From positions 1-64,000 of the forward strand of contig JABBOY010000039.1 of assembly GCA_012927585.1 (NCBI GenBank): 64,000 nt of DNA, written 5' to 3'. Shown here in pieces: positions 18,169 through 27,984 of the stretch. Both the position numbers and the translations under genes were made by a program. Source of the DNA: Glaciimonas sp. (GTDB lineage: Bacteria; Pseudomonadota; Gammaproteobacteria; Burkholderiales; Burkholderiaceae_D). The stretch's first letter is position 1; each line of letters opens with the position of its first letter. The notes under the pieces were generated by a model. That model ran no database searches. It saw nothing but the letters and a program-made list of their open reading frames with translations, and was not told where the DNA came from.

Positions 18169-19157
18169 TAATCTTTCGGTTTGTACGTCAATTCGAAGCT
18201 GGATGGAACCTGGCCTGATTTATCCTTCGGAAACGGTTCCGATTTTTCTATGCCGCGCTTGACCGCTTCGTCAAAGCCGGCCACGCCGGAAGGTTTTTGC
18301 AATCTCAGACTTTGGATGGTGCCATCGGGAAGCAGGTTGACTTCATAGACTGCTGCAGGATTGCCATTGAGGTCGTTGGGCACGTTAAAGATTGTGTTCG
18401 ATTTAATTTTTCCCTTGATGCGGTCCCCATACCCTGGGTCGCCGCGATTGCCCTGCGATTTGGCAGCCGTGCCGGCACCGCCGCTAGCGCTGGTGTTTCC
18501 AGCCATGCGACGCAGGTTTTCTTCTCGTTGTTTGTCAACTTTTGCGTTTTCCGCCGCAGTCGCGGCCTGCTTGGCAAGTTCCTGCTTACGCTTTTTTTCC
18601 TGCGCTGCAGCGGCGATTTTACTGGCGTCTTCTGCTTCGCGTTTTTTCTGTGCCTGCACTTTTTCTTTTTCAGCCTGTGCTGCCAACTTTTCTTTTTGCT
18701 TCAATGCTGCTTTTTCCCTCTGTGCCAGCTTTTCATTCAGAAGATCGTCTTCAAGACGCTTTTGAGCTAGCTGTTCCTGTTCCCGTTTCTGTTGTTCCTG
18801 TTGGATCTTGCGCTTTTTTTCCTGCTCCAGTGCGATATCGGGTTTTACTATCGGTGGCGGCGTTGCAACCACGGGACGCGGTTCCGGTATGGGCGCCGGT
18901 TTTTCAATCGCTTTTTCGATGGGCGGTTCTGGTTGGGGCTCGGGCTGCGGTTCCGGTATTTTCTGCGCCGCCACGGGTGCGGCTTGTTGCGTATTCGGGC
19001 TCCATATTTCGGCTTCGACCGTAAGCGGTTTTTCGTTTTGCCAGCGGATGCCGAACCACAGGAAAGCGAACAGTGCCACGTGAACCACCGCAGCAAGAGC
19101 GAAGGCGCGCCAGCGGCCGGGCTCGTGCGGAACGGAATAGGGCGTCGATTCGTTCAT
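18168..19157 (-). CDS. tolA: Cell envelope protein TolA
   Basis: The protein has 329 residues in three domains. One membrane anchor is near residues 16-36, followed by a Pro/Glu-rich stretch (PEPQPEPQPEP). A long Lys/Gln/Ala-rich helix covers about 100-215, and a C-terminal TolA-III/TonB-like domain (IFNVPNDLNGNPAAVYEVNLLPDG, near 255-325) binds TolB. TolA transmits the force of the TolQR motor to Pal across the periplasm. The short gap from tolR (16 bp) and the 1-nt overlap with tolB show tight coupling. Confidence 0.95.
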   Translation of the reverse strand: MNESTPYSVPHEPGRWRAFALAAVVHVALFAFLWFGIRWQNEKPLTVEAEIWSPNTQQAAPVAAQKIPEPQPEPQPEPPIEKAIEKPAPIPEPRPVVATPPPIVKPDIALEQEKKRKIQQEQQKREQEQLAQKRLEDDLLNEKLAQREKAALKQKEKLAAQAEKEKVQAQKKREAEDASKIAAAAQEKKRKQELAKQAATAAENAKVDKQREENLRRMAGNTSASGGAGTAAKSQGNRGDPGYGDRIKGKIKSNTIFNVPNDLNGNPAAVYEVNLLPDGTIQSLRLQKPSGVAGFDEAVKRGIEKSEPFPKDKSGQVPSSFELTYKPKD

Positions 19158-19173
19158 GGATTTTTGACGGCTT

Positions 19174-19626
19174 TCACTGTTTGGCCGCGAGTCCGACGCG
19201 TTCGATGCCCATTTTTTTTGCGTCTGAAATGACTTGCACTACATCGTCGTACATGATGTTTTTTTCGGCTGAAATCATCAGCGGCATATCAGGGTATCGC
19301 TGATGCAGTTCGCTTAAATTTTCCAGCAACACCGAGTGGCTTTTTGCCGTGGTAATGTCGCCACCGGTGTTGCTCTGGTTCTGGGCATTGATGCGAATTT
19401 GTGCATTGGCATCCTTTTTCAGAATCACTTCGATATATTGGCTCGGCGGCAGCGCCGATTTGCCGGTTTTCGGCAAATCCACCATGCCGGGGTTCGGCAT
19501 CGGTGCTGCCGCCATGAAGATCACCAGCAGCACCAGCATCACGTCGATATAGGGCACGACATTGATTTCGGATTTGAACTTGCGGGCGCGGCCGCCGCGC
19601 ATGGAGCCTGAGATTGAGGTGGTCAT
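19174..19626 (-). CDS. tolR: Biopolymer transport protein TolR (ExbD family)
   Basis: The protein has 150 residues. A cytoplasmic N-terminus is followed by one membrane helix (VPYIDVMLVLLVIFMAAAPM, near 25-44) that carries the proton-carrying Asp of the TolQR motor. A periplasmic domain follows, ending in SDAKKMGIERVGLAAKQ. TolR forms a dimer inside the TolQ pentamer. An insert near 80-95 (INAQNQSNTGGDITTAKS) is richer in polar residues than usual. Confidence 0.96.
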   Translation of the reverse strand: MTTSISGSMRGGRARKFKSEINVVPYIDVMLVLLVIFMAAAPMPNPGMVDLPKTGKSALPPSQYIEVILKKDANAQIRINAQNQSNTGGDITTAKSHSVLLENLSELHQRYPDMPLMISAEKNIMYDDVVQVISDAKKMGIERVGLAAKQ

Positions 19627-19637
19627 ATGGATTTTCC

Positions 19638-20339
19638 TTAGTGGGCCTGGCGTTGCAGGATGTTCGAAAATTCCTCGACAAAGCTTTCGAAGCGAATTGC
19701 CAGCCGGTCGATGTCATGCGAGAACCGGTTATAAGCGACTACCGCCGGAATCGCCGCGAACAGGCCGATTGCGGTGGCGATCAGCGCTTCGGCGATCCCC
19801 GGCGCCACCGCCGACAGGGTGGCTTGCTGTACGTTGGCCAGCCCGCGAAACGCATTCATGATGCCCCAGACAGTGCCGAACAAACCGACATAGGGCGAGA
19901 CTGAACCGACCGATGCCAGGAAGGCGAGATGCGATTCCAGCACATCCATTTCGCGCTGAAAGGCTGCGCGCATTGCGCGGCGCGCGCCATCCAGCATCGC
20001 GCCGGCGTCTGCGAGGTCTTTTTTGGTGTAGGACGCTTGCCCCTTCAGGTATTCGCCCATGCCGGCGGTGAAGATGCGTTCCAGTGCGCCGGTAGTGCCA
20101 TTGCTCTGGCGTCGGCTGGAAATTGCATCCTGATACAGCGTGCTTAGATTGCCGCCGGACCAAAAAGCGCGCTCGAATTCTTCGGTTTGCGCGCGCGCCG
20201 TCCTGATGGCGAACGATTTACGAAAAATGTAGGTCCAACTCATCAGCGATACGGCCAGCAGCAAGGCCATGATCAGTTGCACGATGACGGATGCGTTGGT
20301 AATCAGGGCGAAGAATGAGAGATCTTGGATGACGGTCAT
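19638..20339 (-). CDS. tolQ: Tol-Pal system motor subunit TolQ
   Basis: The protein has 233 residues with three membrane helices, near 15-38, 135-160 and 172-195. The third carries the conserved EALIATAIGLFAAIPAVVAYNRF of TolQ/ExbB/MotA channels. TolQ and TolR convert the proton gradient into movement of TolA. It is the first inner-membrane gene of the operon, 76 bp after ybgC. Confidence 0.97.
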   Translation of the reverse strand: MTVIQDLSFFALITNASVIVQLIMALLLAVSLMSWTYIFRKSFAIRTARAQTEEFERAFWSGGNLSTLYQDAISSRRQSNGTTGALERIFTAGMGEYLKGQASYTKKDLADAGAMLDGARRAMRAAFQREMDVLESHLAFLASVGSVSPYVGLFGTVWGIMNAFRGLANVQQATLSAVAPGIAEALIATAIGLFAAIPAVVAYNRFSHDIDRLAIRFESFVEEFSNILQRQAH

Positions 20340-20415
20340 GGATTATGTTGTGTTTGGGGCTGGTTCATAGGTGGGCGGGCACGCTGCCTGAGTAAGCGCA
20401 ATATCGCAATATGTT

Positions 20416-20817
20416 TTATGGCGTAATTTTCAGCAGAACGCGTGCGGGTATCGGACAGGGGCGGCGCAATTTCACGTCCACGCAAGCGATCTTGATGCGG
20501 CCGGTGGTCATCAGTTGTTCACCGCGCCAAGCTTGCTGGACGAATTGCACCGAAGCCCGTCCCAGCTTTTCGACCACAACAGTGAGCTTGAGTTCATCAT
20601 CGAGTTGTGCGGAGGCAAGATAATCGACTGCAGTGCTTGTGACGACAAACATAACGCCGTCCGCATGCATCAACGATTGCTGCTCGACGCCTGCGGTTCG
20701 CAGCCATTCGCTGCGTGCGCGTTCGAAAAACTTCAGGTAATTGGCATAAAACACGACACCGCCAGCATCGGTGTCTTCATAATAGACACGCACGCACCAG
20801 CTGAAATTGTTGGGCAT
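20416..20817 (-). CDS. ybgC: Tol-Pal system-associated acyl-CoA thioesterase
   Basis: The protein has 133 residues with the 4-hydroxybenzoyl-CoA thioesterase hotdog fold. The catalytic Asp lies in VYYEDTDAGGVVFYANYLKFFERARSEWL (residues 10-40). YbgC hydrolyses short acyl-CoA or acyl-ACP and is the conserved first gene of tol-pal operons in proteobacteria. Here it sits 76 bp before tolQ in the same direction, completing ybgC-tolQ-tolR-tolA-tolB-pal-cpoB. Confidence 0.95.
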   Translation of the reverse strand: MPNNFSWCVRVYYEDTDAGGVVFYANYLKFFERARSEWLRTAGVEQQSLMHADGVMFVVTSTAVDYLASAQLDDELKLTVVVEKLGRASVQFVQQAWRGEQLMTTGRIKIACVDVKLRRPCPIPARVLLKITP

Positions 20818-20871
20818 TATTGAACTTTTAGTAAGAATGGTACGTACACACTGCTAGATGGTTCTGGTCAT

Positions 20872-20877
20872 ATTATA
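20872..20877 (-). promoter_or_regulatory. Candidate -10 box (TATAAT) of the tol-pal operon
   Basis: A perfect TATAAT on the minus strand lies 55 bp upstream of the ybgC start, in the only spacer before the operon. No good -35 hexamer is visible at the expected distance (CACAAG at 17 bp), so the promoter may need an activator or be weak. Confidence 0.4.
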
Positions 20878-21010
20878 TAGGCGCTGGCCGTTCGCTTGTG
20901 CATCATGCTGTGATGTAAGTTATTTTTAGGTGTTTTCCGGCAACACTTGCAGTGCTCAGTCTCATTTATTTTTTGTAGTGATGCAAATGCTGCCTTTGAG
21001 AGGAGTTCCG

Positions 21011-21706
21011 ATGCAATTCGTCTTTCCGCCACCTGCCCCCGCTGCCGTACCGATAGCCGGAGATTCCGTCTTTTTTCCAGTTCATCGCATTTATTGCGTC
21101 GGGCGCAATTATGCCGAGCACGCCCAGGAGATGGGTGGAACCGGACGCGAAGCGCCTTTTTTCTTCATGAAGCCGGCCGATGCCGTGCTGCCGGTGCCAA
21201 TCGGTGCGATAGGGCAAATGGCATATCCGACGCAGACTTCAGACTTGCAGCATGAAATCGAGCTGGTGATCGCGATCGGTAAAGGCGGCCACGACATCGA
21301 CGCCGAGGCAGCTTTGCAGCATGTATGGGGTTACGCGGTCGGGCTCGACATGACGCGCCGCGATTTGCAAGGCGAAGCCAAGAAACTGGGCCGGCCGTGG
21401 TGCACCGGCAAAGGTTTCGATTATTCGGCGCCGATTGGGCCGATCCATCGGGTAGCGCAGTGCGCGCTGGCCGCCAATGCGAGTATTGAGCTCAAGGTGA
21501 ATGGCACAGTGCGTCAACACAGTACGCTGGACCAATTGATCTGGAGCATTCCTGAAATCATTGCGCATTGCTCAAAATTTTATGCCCTGCAGCCGGGCGA
21601 TCTGATCTTTACCGGCACTCCGGCCGGCGTGGCGGCAGTGGCGCCAGGTGATCTGCTGGAAGGCGCAATCGCCGGCTTGGGAGCGTTATCGCTCAGAATC
21701 GCATGA
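21011..21706 (+). CDS. Fumarylacetoacetate hydrolase-family protein (fumaryl/maleylpyruvate hydrolase-like)
   Basis: The protein has 231 residues, the short FAH form. It has the fold signature IYCVGRNYAEHAQEMG near 33 and the metal site E-x-E in HEIELVIAIGKGG near 84. The later PGDLIFTGTPAGVAAVAPGD near 195 is the conserved C-terminal glycine-rich loop. Members hydrolyse C-C bonds of beta-diketo acids such as fumarylpyruvate in aromatic catabolism; the substrate here is unknown. ATG 21011 has GAGAGGAG upstream. It is divergent from the tol operon and not clearly in an operon. Confidence 0.88.
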   Translation: MQFVFPPPAPAAVPIAGDSVFFPVHRIYCVGRNYAEHAQEMGGTGREAPFFFMKPADAVLPVPIGAIGQMAYPTQTSDLQHEIELVIAIGKGGHDIDAEAALQHVWGYAVGLDMTRRDLQGEAKKLGRPWCTGKGFDYSAPIGPIHRVAQCALAANASIELKVNGTVRQHSTLDQLIWSIPEIIAHCSKFYALQPGDLIFTGTPAGVAAVAPGDLLEGAIAGLGALSLRIA

Positions 21707-21748
21707 TTGTCTGGCACTGCATCGGCTAGACAGGGCTACGCAAAGTGA

Positions 21749-21775
21749 GTAACGCAGTCCCCGTGCCTGCGTTGC
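21749..21775. repeat. REP-like hairpin (GTA...CCGTGCCTGC type), copy 1
   Basis: GTAACGCAG and CTGCGTTGC form a 9-bp stem with one mismatch, enclosing a loop with the shared CCCCGTGC core. It resembles the elements at 53907 and 56614. It lies between the two convergent FAH-family genes and may terminate both. Confidence 0.55.
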
Positions 21776-21833
21776 TAAACCAGCAGGTTCGCATAAATCC
21801 TGCAAGTCAAGCCCCATCGTATTTGCGGGTAAC

Positions 21834-22685
21834 TCACGGTTTCCGATAGGCAATCACTGCTTGCTGCTGCTCGCCCAGGCCGGCAATCCCCAGAGTCAGG
21901 CGGTCGCCCGGTTGCAGGAAACGTTGCGGCTGCCGCGCCATCCCGACCCCTGGCGGCGTGCCGGTGGCGATAATGTCGCCCGGCATCAGCGTCATGAAGC
22001 GGCTGACGTAACTGACCAGTTTTGCGATTGAAAAAATCATGGTCTTGGTGCTGCCGGTCTGCATCCGTTCGTCGTTCAAATCCAGATACAGGTTCAGCCG
22101 CTGCGGATTCGGCACTTCGTCGCGCGTCACCAGCCACGGACCGACCGGGCCGAAAGTATCGCAGCCCTTGCCCTTGTCCCATTGGGAGCCGAGTTCCAGT
22201 TGATATTTGCGTTCCGACACATCGTTGACCACGCAATAGCCGGCCACATATTGCAGCGCATCCTTCTCTGTCACGAATTGCGCCTTGCTGCCGATGACCA
22301 CGCCAAGCTCCACTTCCCAGTCGGTTTTCTTTGAGCCTTTGGGCAGCATGATCGGATCGTCCGGGCCGGACAGGCAGGACGTGGCTTTCATGAAGATGAT
22401 GGGCTCGGCCGGTTTCGGCAAGCCCGCTTCTGCTGCATGGTCAGCGTAATTCAACCCGATAGCGATGAACTTGCCAACCTGCGCCAGCGGTACGCCGAAG
22501 CGCGGATTGCCGCGCACCAGCGGCAGCGTATCCTGCTGGTGTTTGGCCAGTTTGGCCAAAGCCTTGTCGGACAATTGATCGTTGCCGATGTCGGTAACAA
22601 TGCCCGACAGATCGCGCAACTTGCCTTCAGCATCGATCAAGCCTGGTTTTTCTTTGCCGGGACGGCCGTAACGGACTAGTTTCAT
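21834..22685 (-). CDS. Fumarylacetoacetate hydrolase-family protein (ureidoglycolate lyase/2,4-diketo-3-deoxy sugar-acid hydrolase type)
   Basis: The protein has 283 residues. An N-terminal domain of about 70 residues (MKLVRYGRPGKEKPGLIDAEG) precedes the FAH catalytic domain, with FIAIGLNYADHAAEAG near 74, FMKATSCLSGPDD near 98, the metal-binding DWEVELGVVIG near 122, and MPGDIIATGTPPGVG near 236. This is the long bacterial form that includes enzymes acting on ureidoglycolate or on 2,4-diketo-3-deoxy-L-rhamnonate; many are annotated only by fold. It is convergent with the other FAH gene, and the two are only about 30% alike by eye, so they are not a recent duplication. Confidence 0.88.
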   Translation of the reverse strand: MKLVRYGRPGKEKPGLIDAEGKLRDLSGIVTDIGNDQLSDKALAKLAKHQQDTLPLVRGNPRFGVPLAQVGKFIAIGLNYADHAAEAGLPKPAEPIIFMKATSCLSGPDDPIMLPKGSKKTDWEVELGVVIGSKAQFVTEKDALQYVAGYCVVNDVSERKYQLELGSQWDKGKGCDTFGPVGPWLVTRDEVPNPQRLNLYLDLNDERMQTGSTKTMIFSIAKLVSYVSRFMTLMPGDIIATGTPPGVGMARQPQRFLQPGDRLTLGIAGLGEQQQAVIAYRKP

Positions 22686-22862
22686 AATTTTCCCTTATTG
22701 GCGCGTGGCCATGTGCTCAAGCATGTAGGGGAAAGATTTTATCGCAAGTCGGTTAAACGGTGCTTGCTGCTGCTGATCGGTACCAAAGCTATCCCGCTGG
22801 AAGCGGTAAAATGCAACTGTGTATATTTTTAATCCAAGTCCTTAATACCAGCGGAGTCCAAC

Positions 22863-23321
22863 ATGAAAAAATTAATTTTAGTCGCCGGTTTAGCCGGTCT
22901 AGCCGCATTGGCCGGATGTGCGGTGACGCCGAATTCCGCTAATGTCTACAACAGCAGACAAGCGCAGGGCGAGCAAACCGTCCGCATGGGCGTGGTCGAG
23001 TCGGTGCGCGAAGTACGGATCGACAAAGGCTCCAGCGGCGCCGGCCAACTGGCCGGTGGCGCAGTCGGCGCGGTTGCTGCCGGCTCCAGCATCGGTGGCG
23101 GCAATGGCGCAATTGTCGCCGGTATTCTCGGGGCGGTCGCCGGCGGTCTGGTGGGGCAAAATGTCGAAGCCAACCTGGTGAACCGGCGCGGGCTGGAAAT
23201 CACCGTTAAGCTCGATAATGGCGACTTGCGTGCTATCACTCAGGACGCCGATGAGTTGTTTCGTGTCGGCGAGCGGGTGCGTTTGCTGTCATCCGGCCGC
23301 ACCACACGGGTTACGCATTGA
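22863..23321 (+). CDS. Outer-membrane lipoprotein with glycine-zipper domain (SlyB/Pcp-like)
   Basis: The protein has 152 residues. The lipoprotein signal ends LAALAGC (Cys19). A glycine-zipper segment covers about 62-102 (GGAVGAVAAGSSIGGG then GAVAGGLVGQNVE), with a following beta domain (LEITVKLDNGDLRAITQDADELFRVGERVRLL). SlyB-type lipoproteins stabilise outer-membrane proteins and are often controlled by PhoPQ or envelope stress. A GGAG ribosome site precedes the ATG. It is monocistronic. Confidence 0.92.
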   Translation: MKKLILVAGLAGLAALAGCAVTPNSANVYNSRQAQGEQTVRMGVVESVREVRIDKGSSGAGQLAGGAVGAVAAGSSIGGGNGAIVAGILGAVAGGLVGQNVEANLVNRRGLEITVKLDNGDLRAITQDADELFRVGERVRLLSSGRTTRVTH

Positions 23322-23482
23322 CAGATGTTGTGGTTTTGCCGGATTGTTGATTTTTTCAGAGCTGTTCGCGCTCAGTTCTGAAGTATATGGAAGGAGACGT
23401 ATTTTGTGGCGCGGCTGCAGAGTGGCGCTACTGCCGACAAATATTGAGCGGTTATGCCAGTTATAAAAATTGATATTTTGTT

Positions 23483-23555
23483 GGGAGTATGCCTAAAAAC
23501 AGTGCTATTTCCGCATATAAAATATGCGGAAATTATAAATACAATATGCGGTATG
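23483..23555 (+). repeat. Dispersed intergenic repeat, copy C
   Basis: GGGAGTATG, 19 nt, CCGCATAT, then AAATAC 22 nt after CCGC. Within it ATTTCCGCATAT and ATATGCGGAAAT form a perfect 12-bp stem with a 4-nt AAA-rich loop, so this copy could also serve as a hairpin. It lies between convergent genes. Confidence 0.7.
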
Positions 23556-23565
23556 TCTGGACGTA

Positions 23566-23973
23566 TCAGGCAAACTGCAACGGATCGCCGGCGCGGTCGA
23601 AGGCAATAAACTGTGACAGTTTGGCGCCGGTTTGCACTGCGCCGACCATTTTTTTCAAGCCCTGATCGGCCTCGGACGCGCTCGGCATGATGCCGTTCTT
23701 GCCCGCCAGGCAGGCCACCAGCACCACATCCCAGTGCTGCCCGGTCTGTTCCGATTCCTGCACCAGCGTGGCAAAATTACTCAGCGCATCCAGCGTCTTG
23801 TCTACGCATACGACCGGGGTCAGCGCGCCGCCCAGCCCGGCCTGGAAGCTTTGTGCCTCCGCTGCGACATGCTCGTCAGGCAGTTCTTTTTTCACGAACA
23901 CGAACAGCAAGCGCTGCGGATCGGGTTGTTGCGCTGCTACTTGCAGCAAGTCTTCAAAATTCGAAATGGACAT
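23566..23973 (-). CDS. Conserved hypothetical protein of Burkholderiales
   Basis: The protein has 135 residues, predicted soluble and mixed alpha/beta, with no signal peptide or membrane segment. It resembles a small protein common in Burkholderiales that is sometimes labelled ribonucleotide reductase subunit alpha, a label with no visible basis: no reductase motif or paired cysteines are present. Conserved-looking stretches are QRLLFVFVKKELPDEH near 20-35 and VVLVACLAGKNGIMPS near 85-100. It is codirectional with the chemoreceptor gene 229 bp upstream. Function unknown. Confidence 0.75.
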   Translation of the reverse strand: MSISNFEDLLQVAAQQPDPQRLLFVFVKKELPDEHVAAEAQSFQAGLGGALTPVVCVDKTLDALSNFATLVQESEQTGQHWDVVLVACLAGKNGIMPSASEADQGLKKMVGAVQTGAKLSQFIAFDRAGDPLQFA

Positions 23974-24202
23974 GGTTTTTCAGTTCCGTGGTGGAGCGGA
24001 TCAGCTGCGCGATCTCGCTTGAATGGATTTTTCGCCGCTATTTCCCGTTCGATCTTGCCTTGGGAGCAGGCGCGTCTGACAATTTTACTGGAACCGTGCC
24101 GTTGGTGGCTGCGACCGGTTCGTGTACCACGTCGTATTGCGCGTTATTTGCTTGGCCACGACATCGTTTTAGACTTGTCACGGTAACCGGACGGCTGGGG
24201 CC

Positions 24203-25774
24203 TTACATTTTGAAGATCAACAACGCCTGCATTAGTTTGGACGATTGTTGCTCCAGACTAGTGGCGGCAGCGGCTGCCTGTTCTACCAGCGCGGCGTTTT
24301 GCTGCGTGACTTCATCCATTTGCGTAACGGCGCCATTGACCTGGCTGATGCCCGCACTCTGCTCGCGCGAAGCGGCTGATATTTCGCTCATGATGCCGGC
24401 AACGCGCCGCACCGAGGACATGACCTCATTCATGGTTGCACCGGCCTGATCAACCAGGGCGGTGCCGACATCCACTTTGGCTACCGAGTCGTTGATCAGC
24501 ACCTTGATCTCTTTGGCAGCAGCAGCGCTTCTTTGCGCCAGGTTACGCACTTCAGTAGACACCACCGCAAAGCCCCGTCCCTGCTCGCCGGCGCGGGCGG
24601 CTTCAACTGCCGCATTCAGCGCCAGAATATTGGTCTGGAACGCGATGCCGTCAATCAACCCAATAATGTCGCTTATTTTCCTGGCTGACAGGCTGATATC
24701 GGCCATGGTCGTGACCACATTCGACACGATTACGCTGCCTTTTTCCGCGATGGCGGAGGCGGCGCCGGCTAGAGCATTGGCTTGAGCAGCATTGTCGGCG
24801 TTCTGCAGGACAGTTGAGGCCAGTTCTTCCATGCTGGATGCGGTTTCTTCCAAGCTGGATGCCTGCGATTCGGTCCGGCCCGACAAGTCCATATTACCGC
24901 TGGCGATTTCACCGGTGTCGATGATGATCTGGCCTAAATTGCTGTGCAAGTCGTTGATGATGACGCGCATGTTGATGCTGAGTTGCCACAACGCGCGGTG
25001 CAATTTTCCCAGGTCATCGTTGCGTTCTATATTGATTTGCTGCGTCAGATCGCCGCCGACCAAGGCGTGGGCAGTATCGATTGCCAGCGCCAGCGGGACA
25101 ATGACGTTTGTATGCAAGCTGTACCACAGGTACAGCGTGAGTGCGATGGCAAGCGTGGCGATAGCGGCAACCCAGCCATTGCTCTCAGTGTGGAGGTTAT
25201 TGCCGCCAGTCCATGCCAGCATGCCTAGGACAGCAATAAGCAACAGTAACGGAGCAATGTTGAGTCCGATGCGCCAACCCAATGGCATGCTTCGGAAGGC
25301 GGCAATCTTGCTAGACAACCCGGTTGCGGCGGCGCTGCCATGTCTGAAGGCGAGCCGGTTTGGATTGCCTTCCCGAATTTCCTTATACAGCTTGGTTGCG
25401 GCAGCAACCTGCTCGCGGCTCGGTTTGGCGCGCACCGACATATAGCCCACCGGCACGCCGTTTTCTATCACTGGCGTCACGGTTGCACATATCCAATAAA
25501 AATCACCGTTTTTGCAACGGTTCTTGATCATTCCGGTCCAGGGCAAGCCGGCTTTGATGCTGCGCCACAGATCAGCAAAAGCTTCCACTGGCATATCAGG
25601 ATGGCGCAGGATATTTTGCGGGGCGCCGATCAACTCCGCTTCCGAGAAGCCGCTGACTTCCACAAAATACGTATTGACATAGTTGATATTGCCCTGTAAA
25701 TCGGTTTTGGAAATGATCGCGTGACCATCTTGCAAATGATATTCGGTATCGTTGATAGGCGAGTTCAGACGCAT
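24203..25774 (-). CDS. PAS-containing methyl-accepting chemotaxis protein (Aer-like)
   Basis: The protein has 523 residues. An N-terminal PAS domain of the Aer energy-taxis type covers about 10-120 ([36 protein letters not shown]). Two close membrane segments lie near 170-190 and 195-215, then a HAMP domain, and the methyl-accepting signalling hairpin begins near 265 with [26 protein letters not shown]. The signalling tip [29 protein letters not shown] is near 385. Aer-type receptors sense redox state through FAD. No periplasmic domain is present. It lies near a second chemoreceptor and a CheV gene. Confidence 0.95.
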   Translation of the reverse strand: MRLNSPINDTEYHLQDGHAIISKTDLQGNINYVNTYFVEVSGFSEAELIGAPQNILRHPDMPVEAFADLWRSIKAGLPWTGMIKNRCKNGDFYWICATVTPVIENGVPVGYMSVRAKPSREQVAAATKLYKEIREGNPNRLAFRHGSAAATGLSSKIAAFRSMPLGWRIGLNIAPLLLLIAVLGMLAWTGGNNLHTESNGWVAAIATLAIALTLYLWYSLHTNVIVPLALAIDTAHALVGGDLTQQINIERNDDLGKLHRALWQLSINMRVIINDLHSNLGQIIIDTGEIASGNMDLSGRTESQASSLEETASSMEELASTVLQNADNAAQANALAGAASAIAEKGSVIVSNVVTTMADISLSARKISDIIGLIDGIAFQTNILALNAAVEAARAGEQGRGFAVVSTEVRNLAQRSAAAAKEIKVLINDSVAKVDVGTALVDQAGATMNEVMSSVRRVAGIMSEISAASREQSAGISQVNGAVTQMDEVTQQNAALVEQAAAAATSLEQQSSKLMQALLIFKM

Positions 25775-25961
25775 ACAGTGCTTTCAGGGAGACAATAGTT
25801 GTAATTACTTAATATGGCATCAGCAACTATATAGTATTACTTGAATAAGTTTTTGTTGTGCGGCTATATTTTTAGACCTCGCCAACCGATTTGATTTTAT
25901 TGAGAGTCTGCAGAGGAAATATTTGCTGCCGATGGGAAAACGCGATAGGGTAATTACCGCT

Positions 25962-25987
25962 CCGGGCATGCCGATCGGCATGCCCGG
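25962..25987. terminator. Perfect 26-bp palindrome downstream of htpG
   Basis: CCGGGCATGCCGA and its exact complement meet with no spacer, 15 bp after the htpG stop. As RNA it would form an 11-bp stem closed by a GATC tetraloop. No run of U follows on either strand, so it may be a 3' stabilising hairpin or a protein site rather than a strong terminator. Confidence 0.5.
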
Positions 25988-26002
25988 TGTGATGCTAACT
26001 TG

Positions 26003-27916
26003 TTACTTGGCCGCCATATCCAGCAACATCGCGTTCAAGCGTTTGACGAAGCCGGACGGGTCGGCCAGTTGGCCGCCTTCTGCCAGCGCTGCTTGATCGA
26101 ACAACAGATTGGCCCAGTCGGCAAACTTCGCATCTTCAAACTTCAGGCGTTGCACCAGAGGATGGGTCGGGTTGAGTTCCAGAATCGGTTTCGATTCCGG
26201 TGCCGCTTGTCCGGCCGCCTTCAACATGCGCAACAAATTACCGGACAGTTCGTGCTCGTCCGCTACCAGGCAGGCCGGCGAATCGGTCAGGCGGAAAGTG
26301 ACGCGCACTTCCTTGGCCTTGTCGGTCAGTGCAGCTTGCATCTTTTCAACCAAATCCTTGTATTCGGTCTGGATTTCTGCGTGCTGCTTCTTCTCGGCTT
26401 CGTCTTCCAGCGTACCCAGATCGAGGCCGCCCTTGGCGACTGATACCAGTTCCTTGCCCTCGAACTCGGTCAGGAACGACAGCATCCATTCGTCGACACG
26501 GTCGGACAGAATCAATACTTCGACGCCTTTCTTGCGGAAAATTTCCAGGTGCGGGCTGTTCTTGGCGGCTGCATACGATTCACCCGTCGCGTAATAAATC
26601 TTGTCCTGGCCTTCTTTCATGCGCCCCACGTAATCGGCAAACGACACATTTTGCTGGTCGCTGTCGCTCTGTGTGGAGGCCATGCGCAACAGTTTGGCGA
26701 TGCGTTCCTTGTTGCCTGCATCCTCGCCGATGCCTTCTTTCAGTACCTGGCCGAATTCAGTCCAGAAAGTCACGTACTTGTCTTTTTTCTCTTGCTCGTC
26801 GGCGTTTGCCATTTCTTCCAGCATGCCCAGCACGCGTTTGGTCGAGCCTTCGCGGATCGCCTTGACGTCGCGCGACTCTTGCAGGATTTCACGCGAAACG
26901 TTCAGCGGCAGGTCGTTGGAATCGATGATGCCCTTGACGAAGCGCAGGTAGACCGGCATCAATTGTTCGGCATCGTCCATGATAAAGACGCGTTTCACGT
27001 ACAGCTTGATGCCGCCGCGCTTGTTGCGATCCCACATGTCGAACGGTGCATGGGACGGGATGTACAGCAATTGCGTGTATTCGCTGCGGCCCTCGACCCG
27101 GTTATGGGTATGGATCAGCGGCGCCTGGAAATCGTGCGATACGTGCTTGTAGAACTCGTCGTATTGCTCCGGCGTGATGTCGGATTTGCTGCGCGCCCAC
27201 AGTGCGCTGGCTTGATTGACGGTTTCGAATTCATCCTTGACGACGGTTTCCTTTTTCTCTTCGTCCCATTCCTCTTTCGGCATCAAGATCGGCAGCGGGA
27301 TATGGTCGGAATAGGTGCGGATGATCGTCTTCAGTTTCCAGGATGACAGGAACTCATCCTCGCCTTCGCGCAAATGCAGCGTGATGTCGGTGCCGCGCGA
27401 TGGTTTGTCGATCGATTCGACGCTGAAGTCGCCTGCGCCGGCAGATTCCCAGCGCACGCCTTCACTGGTCGGCGTGCCGGCACGGCGGGTTTCGACTGTG
27501 ATCTTGTCGGCCACGATGAAGCCGGAATAAAAGCCGACGCCGAATTGGCCGATCAGCGCCGCATCCTTTTGCTCGTCGCCGGACAGGCGGCCGAAAAATT
27601 CCTTGGTGCCGGATTTGGCAATCGTGCCCAGATGTTCAATCGCTTCGTCGCGGCTCATGCCGATGCCGTTGTCGGAGACCGAAATCGTGCGCGCCGTCTT
27701 GTCGAAGGTGATTTTGATCTTCAGTTCTGGATCGTTCTCGAACAAATCGGCGTTATGAATTGCTTCGTAACGTAGCTTGTCGGACGCGTCAGACGCATTC
27801 GATACCAGTTCGCGCAGGAAAATTTCTTTGTTGGAATACAAAGAATGGATCATCAATTGCAACAGTTGCTTGACTTCAGCCTGGAAGCCCAGGGTTTGCT
27901 TTTCGGAAACAGTCAT
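26003..27916 (-). CDS. htpG: Molecular chaperone HtpG (Hsp90 family)
   Basis: The protein has 637 residues, close to E. coli HtpG (624). The N-terminal GHKL ATPase domain shows the signatures [20 protein letters not shown] near 34, [23 protein letters not shown] near 82, and [17 protein letters not shown] near 117. The middle domain ([37 protein letters not shown]) and C-terminal dimerisation domain follow. It refolds client proteins after heat stress with DnaK. A textbook sigma-32 promoter lies upstream, and AAGG lies before the ATG. Confidence 0.98.
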   Translation of the reverse strand: MTVSEKQTLGFQAEVKQLLQLMIHSLYSNKEIFLRELVSNASDASDKLRYEAIHNADLFENDPELKIKITFDKTARTISVSDNGIGMSRDEAIEHLGTIAKSGTKEFFGRLSGDEQKDAALIGQFGVGFYSGFIVADKITVETRRAGTPTSEGVRWESAGAGDFSVESIDKPSRGTDITLHLREGEDEFLSSWKLKTIIRTYSDHIPLPILMPKEEWDEEKKETVVKDEFETVNQASALWARSKSDITPEQYDEFYKHVSHDFQAPLIHTHNRVEGRSEYTQLLYIPSHAPFDMWDRNKRGGIKLYVKRVFIMDDAEQLMPVYLRFVKGIIDSNDLPLNVSREILQESRDVKAIREGSTKRVLGMLEEMANADEQEKKDKYVTFWTEFGQVLKEGIGEDAGNKERIAKLLRMASTQSDSDQQNVSFADYVGRMKEGQDKIYYATGESYAAAKNSPHLEIFRKKGVEVLILSDRVDEWMLSFLTEFEGKELVSVAKGGLDLGTLEDEAEKKQHAEIQTEYKDLVEKMQAALTDKAKEVRVTFRLTDSPACLVADEHELSGNLLRMLKAAGQAAPESKPILELNPTHPLVQRLKFEDAKFADWANLLFDQAALAEGGQLADPSGFVKRLNAMLLDMAAK

Positions 27917-27956
27917 GTATGCCTTATGGTGGAACGTTGTTGAATAGATGGTGCAA

Positions 27957-27984
27957 AAATGGGGGTGATGAAATTGATTTCAAG
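27957..27984 (-). promoter_or_regulatory. Sigma-32 heat-shock promoter of htpG
   Basis: On the minus strand CTTGAAA (27984-27978) and CCCCATTT (27964-27957) are separated by 13 bp, an almost exact match to the RpoH consensus. The predicted start near 27950 gives an untranslated leader of about 34 nt before htpG. Confidence 0.88.
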
